From positions 29,602-93,601 of the forward strand of contig NZ_AXWP01000008.1 of the NCBI RefSeq assembly GCF_000482725.1: 64,000 nt of DNA, given 5' to 3'. The translations under genes were made by a program, and so were the position numbers. The notes beneath the pieces were generated by a model that ran no database searches, was not told the origin of the DNA, and saw only the letters and a list, made by a program, of their open reading frames with translations. How positions within the stretch are numbered: the stretch's first letter is position 1; each line of letters opens with the position of its first letter. Shown piece by piece: positions 57,707-64,000 of the stretch. This DNA comes from Psychromonas arctica DSM 14288 (lineage in GTDB: Bacteria > Pseudomonadota > Gammaproteobacteria > Enterobacterales > Psychromonadaceae).

Positions 57707-58438
57707 TTAGGTGTTTTTTGAGTGAGATTGTTTAGTAGTAACGGGTTGATTATTAATAATTCGTCGTTTAAATTCAAACCCTAATTTGATCGGCGTCATT
57801 GGTGTGGTTTGTTTTTTCGCAACCATGAAATAAACGCTATAGAAAAAAGGTAAATAACGACGTCCAAAGTTTCCTAAATGACTCATGATAGGACCTTTGG
57901 GCTGTGCTAATAAACAATCAAAGTACTGTTTTTCTTTTATTTCAAACCCTAAAACATGTAACCAATCGATAACTCGATTAGGTGAAAAGAGGCGCGCGGT
58001 ATGTTGATCATTAGGAGTTAATAATGTTCGACACCCAAAAAAGCTGTAGGGGTTATAACCACTGATTATCAAGGTACCATCAAGTGTTAAGATACGATCG
58101 ATTTCTCTTAATAATTGATGAGGATCGCTCGAAAAATCTAATTCGTGCACTAAAATGCACAGGTCGATGGTGGCGTTTTGAAAAGGTAAATGTTGTAAAT
58201 CGCTTTGTAAACCAATATCTTCTCCATCCTCTGCGCAATTTATTTGATGGCGAATAGGGCAATTATCGGTTTTTAATTGCGTACTTAGATGCCCTAGTTT
58301 TAATAAGTGATAACCAAAGCAATGTGAGATGGCATCCTTAACAAGGTCTTGAGTTTGTGCCTGAAGACGTTGCCCGTTACTTAACTGTAACCAGTCCGTA
58401 ATTGGAGTTAAGATACGTGATGTTTTTGCTGTTTTCAT
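57707..58438 (-). CDS. yafS: SAM-dependent methyltransferase, YafS-like
   Basis: A 243-residue class I methyltransferase-like protein. It has the LQSDLQHLPFQNATIDLCILVHELDFSSDPHQLLREIDRIL core, LDGTLIISGYNP and a basic C-terminal tail. It lies between rnhA and gloB and is divergent from gloB, as yafS is in E. coli. The substrate is unknown. Motif I (GxGxG) is not obvious, which is also seen in other YafS proteins as far as I recall. Confidence 0.85.
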   Translation of the reverse strand: MKTAKTSRILTPITDWLQLSNGQRLQAQTQDLVKDAISHCFGYHLLKLGHLSTQLKTDNCPIRHQINCAEDGEDIGLQSDLQHLPFQNATIDLCILVHELDFSSDPHQLLREIDRILTLDGTLIISGYNPYSFFGCRTLLTPNDQHTARLFSPNRVIDWLHVLGFEIKEKQYFDCLLAQPKGPIMSHLGNFGRRYLPFFYSVYFMVAKKQTTPMTPIKLGFEFKRRIINNQPVTTKQSHSKNT

Positions 58439-58475
58439 GTGCCTCCACTCCTAAACTTTAAAGTTGAGAAAAATT

Positions 58476-59243
58476 ATGTTTAGTGTTTTAACTATTGCTG
58501 CATTTAATGATAACTATATTTGGCTTATTAAAGATAGTCAAAGCCAGCGCTGTGTTGTGGTCGATCCCGGAGACGCAGCGCCTGTTCTTGAAATTTTAGC
58601 GGCACAAGAGTTAGTCATTGAAGCAATTATTATTACTCATCATCACCATGACCATATTGGCGGTGTGAAAGATTTATTATCAGACAACCCTAATATTAAA
58701 GTGTTTGCTAAGCAACCTCTGTTTGATCAAGTTAATTTAGTAGATGAAGATGCTGAGGTGAGTTTTTTTGATGACAGGTTAACCTTTAAAGTATGGCAAG
58801 TGGCTGGACACACCTTGGATCATATCGTTTATTTTAATGATCAAATGCTGTTTTGTGGTGATACTTTATTTTCAGCTGGCTGTGGCCGAGTATTTGAAGG
58901 CTCACATCAACAAATGTACAGCGCATTATCGCGTTTAAGCACGTTGAATGATGAGACTAAAGTATATTGTGCTCATGAATATACGCAGAATAATCTTATT
59001 TTTGCTCTGCAGGTTGACCCAACCAACAATGATTTGCTCGCTTATATTAAACAAGTAAGTAAATTACGTCAGCAGGGACTGCCTTCTATTCCAACTACGA
59101 TCAAGTGTGAGAAAGCGATTAATCCTTTTTTACGTACTTCCGATACTGCATTAGTTAATAATCTACAAAACTTACTTGCAAAACCTATTGAGGCTGGATT
59201 GCCATGCTTTGCAGCATTACGTATTTACAAAGATAACTTTTGA
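58476..59243 (+). CDS. gloB: Hydroxyacylglutathione hydrolase (glyoxalase II)
   Basis: A 255-residue metallo-beta-lactamase-fold enzyme with the dinuclear metal motif THHHHDHIGG, followed by VAGHTLDHIVYF and CGDTLFSAGCGR with metal-binding His and Asp. The C-terminal VYCAHEYTQNNLIFAL and the substrate-binding tail are present. It hydrolyses S-lactoylglutathione to lactate in methylglyoxal detoxification. I chose the ATG at 58476; the open frame begins at a TTG four codons upstream. Confidence 0.95.
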   Translation: MFSVLTIAAFNDNYIWLIKDSQSQRCVVVDPGDAAPVLEILAAQELVIEAIIITHHHHDHIGGVKDLLSDNPNIKVFAKQPLFDQVNLVDEDAEVSFFDDRLTFKVWQVAGHTLDHIVYFNDQMLFCGDTLFSAGCGRVFEGSHQQMYSALSRLSTLNDETKVYCAHEYTQNNLIFALQVDPTNNDLLAYIKQVSKLRQQGLPSIPTTIKCEKAINPFLRTSDTALVNNLQNLLAKPIEAGLPCFAALRIYKDNF

Positions 59244-59334
59244 TCGTTTATTAGATTCTAATATTGGCTCAATTTAAAAGTAGGTACGCCTGCATTTGTA
59301 CCTATCTGGTTTACTTTTTATCAATGGCTCGACT

Positions 59335-60939
59335 ATGAAACTATTTTTTCCTTTATTTTTTATTTTATTATTGAGCGCTTGTCAAAGTACTTCCTTTCAA
59401 ACCGCCAATTTCCCAGAAGAAACCATCTTCAATCAAGAACGAAATGAATTGGAAGAGCAAGATGATGAAGAAGGATTAACTAATCTTGTTGAAATTGAAA
59501 GCAGCCAAGCAATAGAGGGGCTATCAAAAAAGCATTATGATAATTTGTGGCTTAAATTAGCGGAAGGTTTTGATTTTGAAGTGCCTGATAACTCTCGAAT
59601 AGCAATACAGCGTGATTATTATCTTCGCCACCCTAAATATTTACAACAAGTTTCAAAGCGTGCTGAGCCATTTTTATGGTTGATCGTCGAACAAATTGAA
59701 GCCAATAATTTACCATTCGAATTGGCTTTGTTGCCGGTTGTTGAAAGTACTTTTGACCCCTATGCATACTCCTATGCTGGCGCTTCTGGTTTGTGGCAAT
59801 TTATGCCAATTTCCGGGGCGCGTTTTGGTTTACGTCAGGATTGGTGGTATGACGGACGCCGTGATGTATATGCTTCGACGCGTGGTGCTTTGCGATATAT
59901 GCAAATTTTACATCGTTATTTAGGTAATGATTGGTTGTATGCTTTTGCGGCTTATAATTCTGGTGAAGGCAGAGTGGAGCGTGCTATTGCCAAAAACAGA
60001 AAAGCAGGCATGCCGGTTGATTATTGGAATTTAGATTTACCTAAGGAAACAGAAAAATATGTGCCTAAATTTTTGGCCTTAGTAGATATTCTCAGAAACC
60101 ATGAAAAATACGATATCGATCTACCTTTTATTCCTAATAAACAGGCATTAACTTATGTTGATATTGGATCACAAATCGACCTTTCCTATGCTGCTGAATT
60201 AGCCGAATTAAGTCTTGCAGAGGTTCAACTGTTAAATCCTGCATTCAATCACTGGGCGACCTCACCTGATGGGCCTCATAAATTACTATTGCCAAGTGTT
60301 GTGGCAAAAGAGTTTTCTAATAAACTGGCCAAAGTTGATAAAAATAAGCGTATTCGGTGGGATCGTTACCGCGTTAAATCCGGTGATAGCCTGAGTATGA
60401 TTGCGCAAAGGAATCAAACAACAACGAGTGTATTAAAACAAATCAATGATTTAAACAGCTCTTTTATCAAAATTGGGCAACCTCTTTTAATCCCTATCGC
60501 TAGTGCTTCGCAACAACAATATTTATCTTTACAGGCTAAACGTTTACAAGATCAAGAATCGAGTCAACAGCTCACTAAGAAAAAAGTGACTCATAAAGTC
60601 ATTGAAGGAGATACGCTTTGGGATATCAGCCGTCGATATAAAGTAACCTCTCAGCAAATAGCTAAGTGGAATGGTTTAAAAGTGAAACAAACACTCCGTT
60701 TGGGGCAAACGTTAAAGATTTGGAAAGCATCTTCTGTTAATACTTTTGCTAATACTAAAAAAATTACGCGCCATGTTACCTATCATGTACGAACAGGTGA
60801 TTCTCTAGGCGGGATTGCTAATAAATTCAATGTTAAAACTGCTGATTTGGTACGTTGGAATAATATTAAAAATAGCAGAATGATTAAGCCTGGGCAGAAA
60901 ATAAAAGTGTATGTTGATGTGAAAAAGTCGGATACCTAA
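59335..60939 (+). CDS. mltD: Membrane-bound lytic murein transglycosylase D
   Basis: A 534-residue lipoprotein with lipobox LLSACQS (Cys16). A transglycosylase SLT domain has catalytic Glu137 in LLPVVESTFDP and AGASGLWQFMPISGARFGL. Three LysM domains begin near residues 345, 420 and 484 (YRVKSGDSLSMIAQ, HKVIEGDTLWDIS, YHVRTGDSLGGIA). It cleaves glycan strands to 1,6-anhydromuropeptides. E. coli MltD has two LysM domains, so three is a slight expansion. It lies downstream of gloB, as in E. coli. Confidence 0.95.
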   Translation: MKLFFPLFFILLLSACQSTSFQTANFPEETIFNQERNELEEQDDEEGLTNLVEIESSQAIEGLSKKHYDNLWLKLAEGFDFEVPDNSRIAIQRDYYLRHPKYLQQVSKRAEPFLWLIVEQIEANNLPFELALLPVVESTFDPYAYSYAGASGLWQFMPISGARFGLRQDWWYDGRRDVYASTRGALRYMQILHRYLGNDWLYAFAAYNSGEGRVERAIAKNRKAGMPVDYWNLDLPKETEKYVPKFLALVDILRNHEKYDIDLPFIPNKQALTYVDIGSQIDLSYAAELAELSLAEVQLLNPAFNHWATSPDGPHKLLLPSVVAKEFSNKLAKVDKNKRIRWDRYRVKSGDSLSMIAQRNQTTTSVLKQINDLNSSFIKIGQPLLIPIASASQQQYLSLQAKRLQDQESSQQLTKKKVTHKVIEGDTLWDISRRYKVTSQQIAKWNGLKVKQTLRLGQTLKIWKASSVNTFANTKKITRHVTYHVRTGDSLGGIANKFNVKTADLVRWNNIKNSRMIKPGQKIKVYVDVKKSDT

Positions 60940-61079
60940 TTATTTACAGGGTAATTATCAAGCCTACAATCGCTTGTCATCTCCAGTGCCCGTATTACAT
61001 TTTAATCGTTGCTGTTTGATATCTTATGGGTAACTACATAGCTACTTAAGTAATTAGTACCTAACATTTAACAAATAAG

Positions 61080-61110
61080 AACCTGCAAGCCATAAGACGA
61101 GCAGGTTTTA
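61080..61110 (+). terminator. Possible terminator after mltD
   Basis: AACCTGC (61080-61086) and GCAGGTT (61101-61107) form a 7-bp stem followed by a short T-run. It is about 140 bp after the mltD stop and is weak. Confidence 0.45.
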
Positions 61111-61153
61111 GGTATGAGTAGAAGATTAAAAGGGGAGGTTGTAAAACAAACAA

Positions 61154-62452
61154 TTAAACTTTGCTCAACCCGTCAACCGCTTTAGATACCTTTTGCGCTC
61201 CGGATTGAACATCATGCATTATTGCTTCCATTGCACTTATTTGAGCTCGATTTTTTTCAACAAACTCTGAAACCGAATGAATACCATCTTGGACATTTTT
61301 AGTGACGTCTTGATTATTCGCCACAACATCTGATATTTCTTTCGTTGACTCTGTTGTTCTAGACGCAAGCTGCCTGACCTCATCGGCAACCACTGCAAAA
61401 CCACGGCCTTGTTCTCCTGCTCGTGCTGCTTCAATAGCCGCATTTAATGCTAATAAATTAGTTTGATCTGCAATACTTTTGATTGTTGATACAATTGCTT
61501 GAATGTTATCCGATTGCTCACTGAGTAGGTTAATCTGCTGAGTGGCTTTATCGGTGAGTTCGGAAATATCTGCTGAGGTTTTGACTGATGATATTAACAT
61601 CGTTGATGCTTTCTCAATCATTTCCATTGTCGCTAAAGAGGTATCATGGGCGATGGTTGACGCTTCTCTTACCGATGCTTCACGCTCAATGTTATGTGTT
61701 ATATCACTCGCAAATTTGATGACCTTAATTACGTGATTATTATCATCGAGAATAGGATTGTAAGTTGCTTCTAACCATAGGTCATTACCGTACGCATCTT
61801 TTCTTAAAAACTGCCCACTTTTAAAGTTATTTTGTTGTAAATCTTCCCAAAAAGTAGGGTTTTCTTTGTAAAATGAGTCTTCACAAAATAGGCGGTGATG
61901 TTTGCCTTGAATACTTTTTAGGTCATAACGAACTGCAGATAAAAAATTGTTATTAGCAGTAATAATATGCCCTTCAAGTGTAAATTCTATAATCGCTTGT
62001 GATTTATCAAGTGCATTAAATACCGCTTCTTTAGCTAATGAAGCTATTTTCTTTTCAGTAACATCTGCTGCAATTTTCATGACTTTAGTGACTTTTCCAT
62101 CTTCTGTAATAGGAAAGTAAGTCGCTTCTAACCAGATTATATTGCCACTTTTATGCTTACGCATGAAAGTGCCTTTATTAGAGTGACCTTGTCGAAGTGA
62201 CTGCCAAAATGAGGCATATTGTTCAGATTTGATATATTCAGGAAGGCACATAACAGAGTGATGCTCGCCAACAATTTCTTCTTTTTGGTATCCAGTTACA
62301 TTTAAAAATAAAGGGTTAGCATCAATAATTTGGCCATCAGGAGTGAATTCGATGGTTGCTACGCTGTGCTTTATTGAATCTACAATAGAGTTAGCTGTTT
62401 TAAGCATCAATTTATGATCGCTTAACTCATTTTTTATATGCTTATTAAACAT
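61154..62452 (-). CDS. Soluble double-PAS methyl-accepting transducer (BdlA-like)
   Basis: A 432-residue protein with two PAS domains (about 25-135 and 150-255). They have the [20 protein letters not shown] and [19 protein letters not shown] signatures, and each ends in a PAC motif. A chemotaxis-signalling domain follows with the hairpin tip [33 protein letters not shown]. There is no transmembrane segment or HAMP domain, so it is cytoplasmic. The architecture equals that of P. aeruginosa BdlA, the biofilm-dispersion transducer. The PAS domains may bind heme or flavin for redox sensing. It should couple to CheA through CheW. Confidence 0.9.
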   Translation of the reverse strand: MFNKHIKNELSDHKLMLKTANSIVDSIKHSVATIEFTPDGQIIDANPLFLNVTGYQKEEIVGEHHSVMCLPEYIKSEQYASFWQSLRQGHSNKGTFMRKHKSGNIIWLEATYFPITEDGKVTKVMKIAADVTEKKIASLAKEAVFNALDKSQAIIEFTLEGHIITANNNFLSAVRYDLKSIQGKHHRLFCEDSFYKENPTFWEDLQQNNFKSGQFLRKDAYGNDLWLEATYNPILDDNNHVIKVIKFASDITHNIEREASVREASTIAHDTSLATMEMIEKASTMLISSVKTSADISELTDKATQQINLLSEQSDNIQAIVSTIKSIADQTNLLALNAAIEAARAGEQGRGFAVVADEVRQLASRTTESTKEISDVVANNQDVTKNVQDGIHSVSEFVEKNRAQISAMEAIMHDVQSGAQKVSKAVDGLSKV

Positions 62453-63004
62453 TTATTTCCATCCTATGGCTTTATCTGAGTATGATTAAACTATTGATGC
62501 ACTATTGATGCACTATTGATATTAGAGACATTATTGATTATTAAGTGTTATCTGAAGAACTGTAAAAGTAGTCTAAAAAATGAATTAAACAAGATGTTAT
62601 GTTTAGTATTAGATATGTTTGATATTTTAAAAAATTATATCTGTATTTCAATAGCATAAGAAACTTTGTATTAGTAAATAGCTAGCACTCTTAACGAAGA
62701 AGTAAGCAAAAGTCTGCTATGTTCCATTTATTTTAAAACTAGCTTGAGTATATTTAAAAAATAATTAGGTGATTGATAATTAGGGTTACTTCAGGTTGTA
62801 ATAGGATCTTAATCGCCTGAAATGCTCGTTAGGATATTATATCTTTAGACAGTAGATTATGGATGTCTTTGATATACGTATAAGCAAGGTTTGCTTTCCA
62901 TTTACCATAAAAGCTATAATTGATTTATTTCAACAATTTAAGACCTATTTTTGATTTAATAGATTTTATTTTACGCATATTTATCAGGGCCAGAGAAGAT
63001 ATAG
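62453..63004. other. Non-coding region with an 11-bp tandem repeat
   Basis: This AT-rich gap has no credible gene. At 62489-62520 the unit ACTATTGATGC occurs nearly three times in tandem, and a related ATTATTGATTA follows. The gap must hold the promoters of the divergent PAS transducer and the kinase. Confidence 0.45.
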
Positions 63005-64000
63005 ATGGAACTAAATCTTGTTGTAAGCGATATACATTGGTTGAATAGTAGCGTTGAAATTGCGCTGGCAGTCATTATTTTATTTAAAGTCAAATTGTTA
63101 AGAGTGAAACTCAGTCTCTTCGCTTGCGCTGTTGTTTCTGTGATTTGGCATGGCGCAGTTCCTGATACTATTTCTGCAGGTTCCCTATCTTGGGGGTTTT
63201 TCTTAATTGAGTCTTTACGATACCTTGCTTGGGTGATTGTATTACTTTATTTATTGATGTTAGCGAGGGGAACAAAACTCCCTAATATATGGGCATATGG
63301 CTTGTATGGCACATTGTTAATCACCTTAACGCTGTTCATTTATAACATTAATAATACTGCGCTCTTTCCTTCACCTATTTTAGCGCTTTACTTTAAAATA
63401 ATGCTGAGTTTATTCGGCTTTGTGGTTTGTGAGCAATTGATTAGAAGCGATCATTCTAGTCGAATGACAAAATTAGTTGCGTTAGTTGCATTTATTATTT
63501 TTTCCTACGATATAGTAGTGTTTTCACTGCTGTTACTCGATAGCGACCTTGATCAGTCTTTATGGCAAGCAAGGGCTGTGATTAGCTCTGTCACTTCTTT
63601 ATTATTAGCCCTCAGTATTATATTTTATGCGGATCAATTAAAGGAAAGTAGTCGTTTCCAGTTGTCAAATAGTGTCATTCTTTTTAATACGAGTTTGACC
63701 TTGGTAGGTGTATTTTTAATCTCGATTGCTTTATTTTCTTCGGCACTAGACTACTTTAATATTAGTTGGTTAAGCGCCTCTAAAGTCATGTTATACGTTT
63801 TATCTGTCTTTTCTATTGCTGCGCTTTCACTTTCAGAGAAAATACGTGAGGGATTTGTTGTTTGGACAAGTAAACATTTCTTTGCCCATAAATATGATTA
63901 TAAAAAACAATGGATAAAACTAGACCTTCTGCTTTCTCAGCAACATAAAAGTCAGAATTGTTACGATGTGTCATTACATGCATTAAATCAGTTATTTAAT
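63005..64000 (+). CDS. prsK: PrsK-like sensor histidine kinase, N-terminal part (runs off window)
   Basis: An open frame of 332 codons reaches the window edge without a stop. It has about eight hydrophobic segments (the first IALAVIILFKVKLL-like) and then a soluble linker. Landmarks resembling the XrtA/PEP-CTERM-system kinase PrsK are FFLIESLRYLAWVIVLLYLL near the N-terminus and SKHFFAHKYDYKKQWIKL just after the last helix (family form: NKHFF..KYDYR.EWL). The GAF, HisKA and ATPase domains would lie beyond the edge. If correct, the response regulator PrsR and an exopolysaccharide/exosortase locus may be near. A weak GAGAAG precedes the ATG. Confidence 0.65.
   Translation, partial: MELNLVVSDIHWLNSSVEIALAVIILFKVKLLRVKLSLFACAVVSVIWHGAVPDTISAGSLSWGFFLIESLRYLAWVIVLLYLLMLARGTKLPNIWAYGLYGTLLITLTLFIYNINNTALFPSPILALYFKIMLSLFGFVVCEQLIRSDHSSRMTKLVALVAFIIFSYDIVVFSLLLLDSDLDQSLWQARAVISSVTSLLLALSIIFYADQLKESSRFQLSNSVILFNTSLTLVGVFLISIALFSSALDYFNISWLSASKVMLYVLSVFSIAALSLSEKIREGFVVWTSKHFFAHKYDYKKQWIKLDLLLSQQHKSQNCYDVSLHALNQLFN

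Overview
The window looks like chromosome from a low-GC, marine or psychrophilic gammaproteobacterium, most likely Psychromonas or a close relative in the Alteromonadales. This rests on protein content (UPF0325/YaeH, EpmA/EpmB, FrdABCD, GlnB, BamD, YafS neighbourhood), on gene order shared with Enterobacteria, Vibrio and Shewanella, and on the presence of a family-15 alginate lyase. The genus is an inference.

Layout. 1-3.4 kb: the start of an IS1634-family transposase, a cytoplasmic PL15 oligoalginate lyase, and a YaeH homologue. 3.8-9.7 kb: an AGCS sodium/amino-acid symporter, a DUF5610 protein, and a solo oligopeptide-type binding protein overlapping a membrane diguanylate cyclase. 9.8-17.3 kb: a block with the same order as E. 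coli (epmB / efp / frdDCBA / epmA). It carries EF-P, both enzymes that modify its Lys34, and fumarate reductase. 17.5-25.7 kb: rpsT, murJ, ribF, ileS, lspA, fkpB and ispH. 25.9-33.0 kb: a type IV pilus minor-pilin operon (fimT, pilV, pilW, pilX, pilE-like, pilY1). 33.4-39.5 kb: glnB, bamD, rluD, pgeF and clpB, the last behind a textbook sigma-32 promoter. 39.7-44.9 kb: a GlcNAc regulon, nagBAC divergent from nagE. 45.2-53.4 kb: glnS, then a yjcH-actP acetate transport unit followed by a cyclic-nucleotide/CBS/DUF294 protein and a DEDDh exonuclease, then pilU. 53.5-55.1 kb: a tRNA-Asp(GTC) array. 55.1-60.9 kb: a TIGR03503-like membrane protein, dnaQ, rnhA, yafS, gloB and mltD. 61.1 kb to the end: a soluble double-PAS chemotaxis transducer (BdlA-like) and the N-terminal part of a PrsK-type sensor kinase that runs off the edge.

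Most of the window is core chromosome. The most unusual stretch is the tRNA-Asp array. It has five intact identical-looking genes and five degenerate copies. Three of the degenerate copies sit in exact 155-bp tandem units that lead into an intact gene. Several intact copies have leader and trailer arms that pair, and those arms covary between copies. The second most interesting item is the binding-protein/diguanylate-cyclase pair, which looks like a ligand-to-c-di-GMP sensing module. Other leads are the PrsK fragment (an XrtA/PEP-CTERM system may lie just outside), a PilY1 without a recognisable von Willebrand metal site but with EF-hand-like loops, and several unexplained inverted repeats in promoter regions. 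I saw no CRISPR array, prophage, integron or toxin-antitoxin pair.
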